This document shows positions 15,283 to 23,500 of a stretch of DNA of 32,312 bases, piece by piece. The DNA lies in contig JAENXG010000003.1 of assembly GCA_016649675.1 (NCBI GenBank), positions 1-32,312 of the forward strand, written 5' to 3'. This stretch comes from Methyloceanibacter sp. Its GTDB lineage: Bacteria; Pseudomonadota; Alphaproteobacteria; Rhizobiales; Methyloligellaceae. Positions within the stretch are counted from its first letter, which is position 1; each line of letters starts with the position of its first letter. A model generated the notes under the pieces. The model saw only the letters and a list, made by a program, of their open reading frames with translations, ran no database searches and was not told the DNA's origin. The translations under genes were made by a program, and so were the position numbers.

Positions 15283-15813
15283 ATGCGACAATTTCCACTC
15301 TCCAAGGTCTACCAGACGATCGAGCCCGGGCCCGTCGTCCTTCTCACGACGGCTCAGAAGGGCCGCGCCAATGTCATGACCATGTCCTGGCATATGATGG
15401 TCGACTTCGAGCCGCCGCTCATCGCCTGCATCGTCAGCAACGCGGACTACAGCTTCGCCGCCTTGCGCGCGACGGGGGAATGCGTGATCGCCATCCCGAC
15501 GGTAGAGCTCGCACCCAAAGTGGTCCAGATCGGCAACACGTCGGGCCGCGACATCGACAAATTCGCGGCATTCGGTCTGACCCCGGTCAAGGCTGAGCGT
15601 GTGGCGGCGCCGCTGATCGCGGAGTGCTGCGTCAATCTCGAATGCAAGGTGACCAACACGAGCCTCGTCAACAAATATGGCCTCTTCGTCCTTGAGGTGC
15701 TCAAGGCCTGGGCCGACCCCAAGCTGAAGAAGGCGAGGACCATCCACCATCGTGGCTATGGCGCGTTCGTGGTGGATGGCGAAGCGATCCATCTGAAATC
15801 AAAGATGCGATAG
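15283..15813 (+). CDS. Flavin reductase-like domain protein (FMN-binding)
   Basis: A 176-residue cytoplasmic protein of the flavin_reduct family: VVLLTTAQKGRANVMTMSWHMMVDFEPPLIACIVS covers the first FMN-contact strands, followed by GECVIAIPTVELAPKVVQIGNTSGRDIDKFAAFGLTP and a conserved ECCVNLECKV strand. Members are NAD(P)H:flavin oxidoreductases or FMN-binding proteins of unknown partner. No two-component monooxygenase is adjacent; the cytochrome P450 at 17306-18670 is on the other strand and normally uses a ferredoxin-type donor. The start ATG at 15283 gives the standard N-terminus. The next gene converges on it. Confidence 0.9.
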   Translation: MRQFPLSKVYQTIEPGPVVLLTTAQKGRANVMTMSWHMMVDFEPPLIACIVSNADYSFAALRATGECVIAIPTVELAPKVVQIGNTSGRDIDKFAAFGLTPVKAERVAAPLIAECCVNLECKVTNTSLVNKYGLFVLEVLKAWADPKLKKARTIHHRGYGAFVVDGEAIHLKSKMR

Positions 15814-15820
15814 CCCGGGC

Positions 15821-15864
15821 GAAACCCGCGAGGTTCTTTGCTCCGGTGGATAAGCCCGGGTTTC
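15821..15864. terminator. Inverted repeat between convergent genes, possible bidirectional terminator
   Basis: GAAACCCG (15821-15828) pairs with CGGGTTTC (15857-15864), loop 28 nt, in the gap between the flavin-reductase-like gene and the diguanylate cyclase gene. The long loop makes it a weak candidate. Confidence 0.3.
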
Positions 15865-15896
15865 CCGCGCGGCAATCTATGCCGTCGCTCGTCCGG

Positions 15897-17144
15897 TCAT
15901 GCCGCCGTCGTGGATGGCGTGAAGAGGCCGATGCGGCTCTTGCCGTCCGCTCTTGCCTGATACAGGGCTTCGTCGGCGTCGCGGTACATTTTGGCAAAAT
16001 CGGCGTCGGCCCCTTCGTGCACAGCAATCCCAATCGAAACACCGAACCTGACGCCTGCCAGCGGCATCGCATGCTTGGCTAGCCTCTCGAGAATTTGCCG
16101 CGCAATTTCCTTGGCGCCCTCCAGATCGCAATCGGGGGCAAAGATGATGAACTCATCCCCGCCCAGTCGCGCACATTCATCGCCCTCGCGGATGCTTTGG
16201 CGAATGGTTTCCGCGGTGCGCGCAATGACCGCATCGCCGGCAACGTGGCCACGAAGGTCGTTGATCATATTGTCGACATCGACGAGCAGCGTCGCATTGC
16301 TCCCAGTATGTCGGGCCAAGGACTTGTCGATAGCCGCCACGGCGCCACGGCGGTTGAGCAGCCCGGTCAGGCTGTCGCGGATCGAGGTGTCGTAATACTC
16401 CTGTATGCGATGGCGCATGGCGGAGTGGTAGCGCTCCGCCAGGAACCCGATCATCAATGCCAAGATCAGCGCAGCCACCAGGCTGCCAATCGCGATTGCG
16501 CGAAAACGTGCTTCTTGTGCGAAATAGTACTGCAGGTCGAAATCGACGCCGACGAAACCGCTGTAGCGGCCCTTGCTGTCGTAGATGGGCGCATGCGCAG
16601 TTAGAAAATCCCCGTATTCGTCCTGCTCGAAGTTAGGAGTCACGTAGGTTTTGCCGGAGGCGATCTGGTCAAGCCAGTCGTCCTCGTATTCCTTACGGAG
16701 ATCAAACCGCTCCATGTAGGCCGACGCGCGCAGCTGGCGGTCTGTGCGCAGGTCGGGTGACGCAGCCGTATCGAGGACAAAATACGGGACGCCGTCCCGA
16801 TCAACCATCGTATAGAGATAAAAAATGTTGTGGTTTGCCGAGTGGAAGCGCACCAACGGCTTCAACGCGCGGGCGTAAAGCTCATCGCTGTAGTTCGCAG
16901 GAGTGAGCAATTCACGGTGCAAATCTCCGTCAACGACGCTGGCGGCGAGCTCCCCAATTTCGCCGACATGCGAACGGAGCGCGTCCCACCGCGCTTGCTT
17001 CGACAGCCATTGGGGGATGGCGACAATCGAAACGAAAATAGCGGCGGCTGCCAAACTCGCAGCGATAAACACGAAGGGATTGAATCGGCGTCCAAGATTC
17101 GTTGCACGTCGTCGCGAGAAGTCACTTACGGAACATGCACCCAC
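15897..17144 (-). CDS. Membrane diguanylate cyclase with periplasmic sensor domain
   Basis: A 415-residue GGDEF protein that should make the second messenger cyclic di-GMP. Order of parts: basic N-terminus, membrane helix about 22-43, periplasmic domain about 44-214 (Cache-like, with HNIFYLYTMVDRDGVPYFVLD and GRYSGFVGVDFDLQYYF), membrane helix about 215-236, then the GGDEF domain. The catalytic loop is intact (LGGDEF, Gly328-Phe332), and the allosteric product-binding I-site RxxD is present (Arg319, Asp322), so an active, feedback-inhibited enzyme is expected. The sensed ligand is unknown. The start is GTG at 17144. No phosphodiesterase (EAL/HD-GYP) gene is in the window. The gene is downstream of, and codirectional with, the P450 gene, 161 bp away. 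Confidence 0.95.
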   Translation of the reverse strand: MGACSVSDFSRRRATNLGRRFNPFVFIAASLAAAAIFVSIVAIPQWLSKQARWDALRSHVGEIGELAASVVDGDLHRELLTPANYSDELYARALKPLVRFHSANHNIFYLYTMVDRDGVPYFVLDTAASPDLRTDRQLRASAYMERFDLRKEYEDDWLDQIASGKTYVTPNFEQDEYGDFLTAHAPIYDSKGRYSGFVGVDFDLQYYFAQEARFRAIAIGSLVAALILALMIGFLAERYHSAMRHRIQEYYDTSIRDSLTGLLNRRGAVAAIDKSLARHTGSNATLLVDVDNMINDLRGHVAGDAVIARTAETIRQSIREGDECARLGGDEFIIFAPDCDLEGAKEIARQILERLAKHAMPLAGVRFGVSIGIAVHEGADADFAKMYRDADEALYQARADGKSRIGLFTPSTTAA

Positions 17145-17305
17145 GCCTACTTAACGCTCCCCCTGTAGGGATCATTTTGGATTCCAGACCAAGCTGGATC
17201 AGCCGAATGACTATCACCTCAGGCTTATCTAAGAGTTACAGGCGAAGTGCGCATTGCGCGCATATTGACGGCGACTCAACTCACGCACGCGCGAGGCGAT
17301 AGCCG

Positions 17306-18670
17306 CTAGCTCAGCTCGCGGATGCGGAAGGGCAGTCCGCCTTTGGGGCAGAGCGTCACGGTGGCGTGGATCTTGGCCGGCACCGGTCCCGCATATTCGG
17401 GCGTAAATCGCCGCAAAAGCTGCACCAGAGCGAGCGTGTTCTCGATCTGCGACAGCGCGCCGCCGATGCAGGCGCGTTTTCCCGCGGCGAAGGGCAGGTA
17501 GCTGTATTTCACCCGCTTCTTCGACCGCTCCGGCGCAAAGCGCTCAGGATCGAATTTCTCGGGCTCATCCCAATATTTCGGGTTGTGGTGGGCGATATAG
17601 GTGAGGATCACCACCTTGTCGCCGGCCTTGATCTTGTGGCCCTCGATCTCGTCGTCGCCGGCGGCGATGCGGATCAGGGCCCAGATCGGCGGGAAGAGCC
17701 GCATGGTCTCCTGGATCACCATGCGCGTGTAGCTAAGCTGCTGCACCTCTTGCCATTGCGGGTCGCGCTCGCCGCAAACCTGGCGCGCCTCCGCGCGGAT
17801 GCGCTCCATGGCCTCAGGGTGCTGCCAGAGGAGATAGAGCGACCAGGCCAGCGTGAGGGCCGTCGTCTCCGTGCCGGCCCACAGATATTGCTTCATCTCA
17901 TCGATCACCTGACGGCGATCGAACTCGGGGAAGCTCGGGTCCGCCTCGGCCGCCTCGAGCATCTTGAGAAGGGTGTTCTCGCGATGGTCGATGACATTGG
18001 CGCCCATGACCATCTCGGGGATCGAGCCCCAGACCTCCATGGCCTTGGCCGCGTCCTCCTCGGTGATCTCGGTCAGCTCCCCGCTCATCCTTTTGAGGCG
18101 GATCGACTTGTGGTTCATCACATCGGTGTAGGTCTTGACCTGGCCGAAGACGAAATGCGGGTTGAAGGGCATCTCGCGGTCGAACAGGGCCTTGCACACC
18201 ATCTCGGCGGCCAGCGTCCAGGTCTCCTCCACCATCTCGATGGTCTCGCCGGTCGAAGCAAACTTCGCCCAGCGCGCCATCTTCGAATCGATGGCCGACA
18301 TCAGATAGGGGAAATATTCTTCGAACATATGCGGGTGGAAGGCGGGCTGCTGCGGCGCCCTGATCTTCTGCCACAGCGCGCCGTCCACCGTGATCATGCT
18401 CTTGCCGAAGATCGGCCGGAGCCCCTCGAAATATTTGACGTAGTTGTCGGCGTTGTCGACGAGGACGCGCTGGGCATGCGCCGGCTCGGACAGGAGCACG
18501 ATGCGCTGGTTCTTCAGGTTGATGGGGATCACGCCCCCATATTTGTCGCTGAGCGCCATGAGAACCTGCATGGGGTTCTCCTGGTTCAGGAGCGGCGTGA
18601 GCTTGAACCAGATGCTCTGCTCGTCGCCGAGCCCATGCGATGGAGAATAGGCGACCGTCATATCAGCCAT
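17306..18670 (-). CDS. Cytochrome P450
   Basis: A 454-residue soluble bacterial P450. The I-helix oxygen-activation motif AGTETT (YLWAGTETTALTLAW), the K-helix ExxR (ETMR) and the haem loop FAAGKRACIGG with the proximal ligand Cys401 are all intact, so an active monooxygenase is expected. The N-terminus has no membrane anchor. No ferredoxin or ferredoxin reductase gene is adjacent, so electrons must come from partners elsewhere. The substrate cannot be read from the sequence; the similarity to fatty-acid or terpene-type groups is too general to use. The start ATG at 18670 is followed by a second ATG at codon 4. The 254 bp upstream (to purN) show no feature. Confidence 0.95.
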   Translation of the reverse strand: MADMTVAYSPSHGLGDEQSIWFKLTPLLNQENPMQVLMALSDKYGGVIPINLKNQRIVLLSEPAHAQRVLVDNADNYVKYFEGLRPIFGKSMITVDGALWQKIRAPQQPAFHPHMFEEYFPYLMSAIDSKMARWAKFASTGETIEMVEETWTLAAEMVCKALFDREMPFNPHFVFGQVKTYTDVMNHKSIRLKRMSGELTEITEEDAAKAMEVWGSIPEMVMGANVIDHRENTLLKMLEAAEADPSFPEFDRRQVIDEMKQYLWAGTETTALTLAWSLYLLWQHPEAMERIRAEARQVCGERDPQWQEVQQLSYTRMVIQETMRLFPPIWALIRIAAGDDEIEGHKIKAGDKVVILTYIAHHNPKYWDEPEKFDPERFAPERSKKRVKYSYLPFAAGKRACIGGALSQIENTLALVQLLRRFTPEYAGPVPAKIHATVTLCPKGGLPFRIRELS

Positions 18671-18924
18671 TTACGCCTTCCCCCGCGCTCCTGCTTTAGT
18701 GTCGGAGGCCACGGGTCTCGAGCCCGGCGCCGGCCGCCAAAGCGACGAAGCCGCCTCCCGCGCTGCATTGCATCGCGACAGTCAAGCAGGCGCAGGATTG
18801 CCTCGAATTAGGCCAGTGTCTAGCATCCGGCCGTCGGCATTGTCCATCACCGGCACGTCTGCATCTTGTGCTGCGACATGCCGTCCAGTCCAGGGGCCGA
18901 TCTTACGGCCGTTAACAATTTCAA

Positions 18925-19587
18925 TCAAATCTCTTCGTCGAGTGGTGGCGAAAATATCGGGGGTTGATCTCTGATCTGTGTCATTCCGACCACGCGCTCC
19001 CCCTCCACGCGAACGGCGCCGGAGGCAACGAGGCGGAGCGCGTGGGGGTAAAGCCGATGCTCGGCCTGAAGCACCCGGGCGGCAAGGCTTTCTTGTGTGT
19101 CGCCTGGCAGCACCGGGAGGGCGGCTTGCGCTACGATCGGTCCGCAGTCCATCTCGGGCCTGACGAAATGCACGGTGCAGCCTGAGATCTTGGCGCCCTC
19201 ATCCAGAACGCGAGCATGGGTGTGCAAGCCTTTGAACGCGGGCAGGAGGGAAGGGTGGATATTGAGGTGGCGGTCACGCCAGCTTTTGACGAAGCCTTCG
19301 GTGTGCAGCCGCAGAAAGCCTGCATTGCAGAGAAGCTCGACTTTTGCCTCTTTCAGCGCGGCGTCGAGGGCGGCATCGAAGGTCTCACGGGAGGCGAAGT
19401 CCTTGTGGTTGATGGTGAGGGTGGGGATGAGGGCGGTTTCGGCGCGGGCGAGGCCTTGCGCGTCCGGAACGTTCGAGATGACGAGGACGATCTTGGCGGG
19501 ATAGTCGGGAGCCTTGCAGGCTTCGATCAGCGCCTCGAGGTTGGACCCCCGACCCGAGATGAGGACGCCGACGCGCTTCCTCGTCAC
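18925..19587 (-). CDS. purN: Phosphoribosylglycinamide formyltransferase
   Basis: PurN formylates GAR with 10-formyl-THF, the third step of purine synthesis. This 220-residue protein has the nucleotide loop VLISGRGSNLEALI, the catalytic segment LNIHPSLLPAFKGLHTHARVL with the conserved Asn and His, and the catalytic Asp in EMDCGPIVAQ. It starts with GTG at 19587, which overlaps the purM stop as GTGA, so the pair is translationally coupled in the order purM-purN. Identification is firm. Confidence 0.97.
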   Translation of the reverse strand: MTRKRVGVLISGRGSNLEALIEACKAPDYPAKIVLVISNVPDAQGLARAETALIPTLTINHKDFASRETFDAALDAALKEAKVELLCNAGFLRLHTEGFVKSWRDRHLNIHPSLLPAFKGLHTHARVLDEGAKISGCTVHFVRPEMDCGPIVAQAALPVLPGDTQESLAARVLQAEHRLYPHALRLVASGAVRVEGERVVGMTQIRDQPPIFSPPLDEEI

Positions 19588-20660
19588 AGCGCGCTCCGAG
19601 CGAACTCGCCTTTGAAGCTTATGGCGCCGCCGCCGCCGCGCTTGACCAGCGCGCCGATCAGTTTCGTCTCGTCACCGAGATGTTGCAGCACGCGCTCCAC
19701 GTTGGACGCGGCGACCACGAGGATCATGCCGATGCCGCAATTGAAGGTCCGCAGCATCTCGTCCTGGTCAAGTCTTGCTTCGCGTTGAAGCCAGGCGAAG
19801 ACCGGCGGCAGCTTCAGCGCGCCAAGGTCGATCTCGGCCGCAAGATCGGCAGGGAGCACGCGCGGGATGTTGTCGGTCAGTCCGCCTCCCGTGATATGGG
19901 CAAGCGCCTTGACTGCGCCGGTTGTGCGAATCGTTTCAAGGATCTGCCGCACATAGATGCGAGTGGGTGTGAGCAGCGCCTCGCCAAGAGTGAGACCGGA
20001 CGCGAACGGCGCAGGGTCGCGCAAAAGCAACCCCGATTGCTTGACGACGCGCCGCACCAGCGAGAAGCCGTTGGCGTGCACGCCGGAGGAGGGGAGCGCG
20101 AGGATGACGTCGCCAAACTCGAGGTCCTTCCGCGGCAGCAAGGAAGAGCGCTCGACCGCGCCCACGGCAAAGCCGGCAAGATCGTAGTCGCCCGGCGCAT
20201 AAAGCCCCGGCATCTCGGCGGTCTCACCCCCGATCAGGGCGCAGCCGGCCTCCTTGCATCCCGCGGCAATGCTGCCGATGACCGTCTCGGCCACGCCGAG
20301 GTCGAGCTTGCCGGTAGCGAAGTAGTCGAGGAAGAACAGGGGCTCGGCGCCTTGCACCACGATGTCGTTGACGTTCATGGCAACGAGATCAATGCCGATC
20401 CCAGCATGGAGGCCCGTCTCGATGGCGAGCTTGAGCTTGGTGCCGACCCCGTCGGTGCCGGCGACGAGCACGGGATCCTTGAAGCCGCAAGCCTTGAGGT
20501 CGAAAAGACCGCCAAACCCTCCGATACCGCCGAGCACGCCGGGGCGATTGGTCTTTGCCGCGAGGGGCCCAATGGCCGCAACCAGCGCGTTGCCGGCGTC
20601 GATATCGACGCCCGCGTCGCGATAGGTCAGCCGGGGCTTGTCTTTGGAGATTGCGGGCAT
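19584..20660 (-). CDS. purM: Phosphoribosylformylglycinamidine cyclo-ligase (AIR synthase)
   Basis: PurM closes the imidazole ring to give AIR, using ATP. The protein has 357 residues from the ATG at 20660, matching the family length. Conserved elements are LTYRDAGVDIDAGN at the start, GGFGGLFDL, the nucleotide-binding TDGVGTKLKLA, NDIVVQGAEPLFFLDYFATGKL, IGGETAEMPGLY and ITGGGLTDNIPRVLP. An in-frame extension upstream to 20753 begins in a non-conserved sequence and is rejected. It overlaps purN by 4 bp and is divergent from the DUF2066 gene, with the promoters of both in the 167-bp gap. Confidence 0.98.
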   Translation of the reverse strand: MPAISKDKPRLTYRDAGVDIDAGNALVAAIGPLAAKTNRPGVLGGIGGFGGLFDLKACGFKDPVLVAGTDGVGTKLKLAIETGLHAGIGIDLVAMNVNDIVVQGAEPLFFLDYFATGKLDLGVAETVIGSIAAGCKEAGCALIGGETAEMPGLYAPGDYDLAGFAVGAVERSSLLPRKDLEFGDVILALPSSGVHANGFSLVRRVVKQSGLLLRDPAPFASGLTLGEALLTPTRIYVRQILETIRTTGAVKALAHITGGGLTDNIPRVLPADLAAEIDLGALKLPPVFAWLQREARLDQDEMLRTFNCGIGMILVVAASNVERVLQHLGDETKLIGALVKRGGGGAISFKGEFARSAL

Positions 20661-20827
20661 CCTCGCCACTCTGGATGCAAGTTCAGGAGATTTGGCATAA
20701 CAATCGTGCCTTAAGAGGCCCGTCAAGGCGGAAAGGCCGTGGCTCGGCCACATTCGGGAGATTTACCGGAGGCAGGCTTAAGGGCCCCGCATGCCCCCCG
20801 AGGGGTCATTTGCGTTTAGAGCTGGTC

Positions 20828-21973
20828 ATGGCGTTGTGGCGGTTAAGGCATTTTGCTTGGAGAGTGGCTCAGCTCGCTCTTCTGCTGTCGCTTGCGCTTG
20901 CCGCCTCTTTGAGCGGTGCCGCTCAAGCCACCGACAGTCTTTATGCCGTCGGCAAGATTTCGGTCGATGCTACCGCCAAGGATGCCGTCGCGGCGAAGGC
21001 AATAGGGATGGCCGACGCCGAGAAGCGCGCGGTCATGACCGTGCTCCAGCGGCTCGTGCCCTTGAGCGCCTTGGCGCAGCTGCCGGAGCTTAGCCAGGAC
21101 GATATCGAAGCCATGGTCGAAGGCGTCTCCGTCAGGAGCGAGCAGAACTCCACCACCCGTTACCTCGCGGTCCTCGATGTGAACGTCAACGAGGCCGGCG
21201 TGAAGCAGCTCCTGGACGGCCAGGGCGTCCCTTACAGCGAAGTCCGCGCGCCATCCGTCTCTATCCTGCTGCTGGTGATCGCGGGAGGGAGCGTGAAGGA
21301 CCAAGGGCCGGAAGGCTGGTGGCAAGCCTGGGAGGATCTCGATCTCTCCCACAGCATCGCCCCGGCCACGATCCTGAAGCCCCGACCGAACCTCGACGTC
21401 GAGACCGTTAAGGCAGTGCTTGCGGGCGACGCTCAGGCGCTTGCCGCGATGCAAGGGGACTATGGCTATGGGCCCTTCGTCATTGCCGTGGGCGACATCG
21501 CTGATGGGACGTTCGTGACCCGGCTGGTCGGCGCCGACGGCGTGGGCGCCATCAATTACGGGCACAGCGACAAGCTCAGCAGTGCCGATGCCAAGGCCGC
21601 CGCGCGCGATGCTGCCGCGACTGCTTTCGCGATCATCGAGAACCGCTGGAAAGAGACGCAAATACCGGCAACGCCTGCGACCGAGGTCAACTATGAGGAA
21701 GGGAAGGAGGCCAAGCCTCCCGGCAACGCCGAGGTCCCGCGCAACGTCGTGGCCATCGTCGAGTTCTCAGGGCTCAAGGATTGGCAGGACATTCGGGGCA
21801 AGCTGATGAACGTGGCCGGAATCCAGGCGCTTGAGGTGAATTCGCTCTCGGCGCGGGCGGCTTCGATTAGTTTCGACTACGCGGGCTCGCTCGACCGATT
21901 GCAGACCGTGCTCAACCAAAGCGGCTTTCAGCTGAATGAGAGAGATGGAAATTTCGTGCTCCGCTCCCGGTAG
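20828..21973 (+). CDS. DUF2066 domain-containing exported protein
   Basis: A 381-residue protein with an N-terminal signal peptide (FAWRVAQLALLLSLALAASLSGAAQA) and the DUF2066 domain (about 40-270): YAVGKISVDATAKDAVAAKAIGMADAEKRAVMTVLQRLVP, followed by a region with WWQAWEDLD. Its function is unknown. A C-terminal segment (about 300-380, NVVAIVEFSGLKDWQDIRGKLMNVAGIQALEVNSLSARAAS) looks like a small separate alpha/beta domain. The gene is commonly found between purM and a CDP-alcohol phosphatidyltransferase plus hdaA in this order of bacteria, as here. The ATG at 20828 puts the signal peptide at the right place; frames further upstream are non-conserved. Confidence 0.88.
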   Translation: MALWRLRHFAWRVAQLALLLSLALAASLSGAAQATDSLYAVGKISVDATAKDAVAAKAIGMADAEKRAVMTVLQRLVPLSALAQLPELSQDDIEAMVEGVSVRSEQNSTTRYLAVLDVNVNEAGVKQLLDGQGVPYSEVRAPSVSILLLVIAGGSVKDQGPEGWWQAWEDLDLSHSIAPATILKPRPNLDVETVKAVLAGDAQALAAMQGDYGYGPFVIAVGDIADGTFVTRLVGADGVGAINYGHSDKLSSADAKAAARDAAATAFAIIENRWKETQIPATPATEVNYEEGKEAKPPGNAEVPRNVVAIVEFSGLKDWQDIRGKLMNVAGIQALEVNSLSARAASISFDYAGSLDRLQTVLNQSGFQLNERDGNFVLRSR

Positions 21974-22081
21974 GCCGATGCCCTGGCCATCCAGTCACGC
22001 CGTGGCGTCGAATCTGCTAAACTCAAGAACTGGAGGCCCCACCGCGCCACACGGCGCACGCGGCTTCCGGGAGGAGCGTTC

Positions 22082-22699
22082 GTGAATATTCCTAACAGCC
22101 TGACGCTCGGGCGGATCGTGCTGGTTCCGCTGGTGGTGTGGCTGATCATCACTCATGCGATGTACCCGGCCTTCCTGCTGTTCCTGCTCGCCGGCCTCTC
22201 CGACGCCGCCGACGGCTTTCTCGCCAAGCGCTTTGGCTGGCACAGCGAGCTTGGCGCCTATCTCGACCCCATCGCCGACAAGGCGCTGCTCGTCAGCATC
22301 TATGTCACCTTGGGTCTCGCCGGCCATTTACCGGCTTGGCTCGTCATCGCCGTGGTGAGTCGCGACATCCTCATCGTCGGCGCTGTCGTGCTGTCCTGGA
22401 TGCTGTCGCGGCCGCTCAGCATGCAGCCGCTCCTCATCAGCAAGGCCAACACCTTGTCGCAGATCGTGCTGGCCGGGCTTATCCTCGCCGAGCTCGGGCT
22501 CGGGCTCGGCCTCGAGGGACTGGTCACGCTTCTGGTCTGGGTGACGGGTGCGCTCACCATCCTTTCGGCCGGGGCTTATTTCTGGTCGTGGCTCAGGCTT
22601 ATGGGGAGCTATGAGCCCAAACCCAGCAGCCTTCCTCCCCGCCAAAGAACGCCGGTCGGGCGCGACCAGCCCCAGCGCCCGCGGGTCAGGGTTTCGTGA
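22082..22699 (+). CDS. CDP-alcohol phosphatidyltransferase family protein
   Basis: A 205-residue integral membrane enzyme. The family signature D-x2-D-G-x2-A-R-x8-G-x3-D-x3-D is present as Asp41, Asp44, Gly45, Ala48, Lys49, Gly58, Asp62 and Asp66, with Lys in the usual Arg place. About five more hydrophobic helices follow, and the tail is Pro/Arg-rich and cytoplasmic. It resembles phosphatidylglycerophosphate synthases, but the exact acceptor alcohol is not certain. The start is GTG at 22082 with a strong ribosome site (GGGAGGAG). Its last codons overlap the hdaA start by 4 bp (GTGA), so translation of HdaA is coupled to it. Confidence 0.9.
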   Translation: MNIPNSLTLGRIVLVPLVVWLIITHAMYPAFLLFLLAGLSDAADGFLAKRFGWHSELGAYLDPIADKALLVSIYVTLGLAGHLPAWLVIAVVSRDILIVGAVVLSWMLSRPLSMQPLLISKANTLSQIVLAGLILAELGLGLGLEGLVTLLVWVTGALTILSAGAYFWSWLRLMGSYEPKPSSLPPRQRTPVGRDQPQRPRVRVS

Positions 22700-23373
22700 C
22701 GCTCGCACAGCTCACCCTCGACCTGCCCCACCGCGCCGCGCTCGGCGCCGAAGATTTCCTTGTCAGCGATTGCAATCTCGCCGCCGTCAGGCTGATTGAC
22801 GCCTGGCCGGAGTGGCGTGACCAAGTCCAGATCCTGATCGGTCCGCCGCAAAGCGGCAAGACGCATTTGGCCAGAGTCTGGCAGGCGCTGTCGGGAGCAC
22901 GATCGCTCGATCCGGCGTGCCTCGATATCGATTTCATCGACCAGATGGGCGAGGGGACGCCGCTCGTGGTCGAGGACGCCGACCGCAGCGCCTACGACGA
23001 GAAGGCCCTGTTCCATCTCTTGAACCTCGCGCGGGAGAAGCGGCTGTTCGTGCTCCTCACGGCGCGGGGTGCCCCAAGCCGGTGGGGTTTTTCGCTGCCG
23101 GATCTGTTGTCGCGGCTGAACGCGGTCCCCGCCGTCCAGATCGGCGCGCCCGACGAGGCGTTGCTTAGGACCGTGATGCTAAAGCATTTCGCCGACCGCC
23201 AGCTCGACATCGATCCAAAAGTGCTCGAGTTCCTTGCTCTTCACATCGATCGCTCCCTGGCGGCGGCGGCGTCTGCCGTGGAAGCGGTGGACCGCGCGGC
23301 TCTCGCCAAGGGCCGCAAGATCAGCCGCCAGCTGGTCATGGAGGCGCTTGCGGCAAGCGCCCCGACCGACTAG
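22696..23373 (+). CDS. hdaA: DnaA-inactivating regulator HdaA/Hda-like AAA+ protein
   Basis: HdaA, together with the DNA-loaded sliding clamp, promotes ATP hydrolysis by DnaA and so prevents over-initiation of replication. The 225-residue protein has an N-terminal clamp-binding-like motif QLTLDL (5-10), a Walker A GPPQSGKT (49-56), and a Walker B-like region LVVEDAD (90-96), followed by the DnaA-like lid (VMLKHFADRQLDIDPKVLEFLALHIDRSLAAAASAVEAVD). It lacks the DnaA DNA-binding domain IV, as expected for the family. The GTG start overlaps the upstream stop. The position just before ppk is typical of the order. Confidence 0.93.
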   Translation: MTLAQLTLDLPHRAALGAEDFLVSDCNLAAVRLIDAWPEWRDQVQILIGPPQSGKTHLARVWQALSGARSLDPACLDIDFIDQMGEGTPLVVEDADRSAYDEKALFHLLNLAREKRLFVLLTARGAPSRWGFSLPDLLSRLNAVPAVQIGAPDEALLRTVMLKHFADRQLDIDPKVLEFLALHIDRSLAAAASAVEAVDRAALAKGRKISRQLVMEALAASAPTD

Positions 23374-23500
23374 ACGCGGGGGACTCGCTTTGGCTTTCGC
23401 CGTAACGCTAGTGATACATTTCTTGAGGTAACATTGCCGGGGGAAGCGCTGCGCGAGCTTGGCTAACGCCTAAAAGCGCTTAATTTGCAAGAGGTTACTG

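Noticed and set aside
15283..18670. Flavin-reductase-like protein as redox partner of the P450
   Set aside because: They are on opposite strands with the diguanylate cyclase gene between, and bacterial P450s of this type normally use ferredoxins; nothing in the sequence supports the link.
17366..18811. Long plus-strand open frame opposite the P450 gene
   Set aside because: The P450 has all its motifs intact on the minus strand; the plus frame is a composition shadow with His/Leu/Arg-rich sequence and no family resemblance.
19680..20714. Plus-strand open frame opposite purM
   Set aside because: Antisense shadow of a certain housekeeping gene.
23374..23500. A Pho box in front of ppk
   Set aside because: I looked for a pair of CTGTCAT-like direct repeats and found none with acceptable match.
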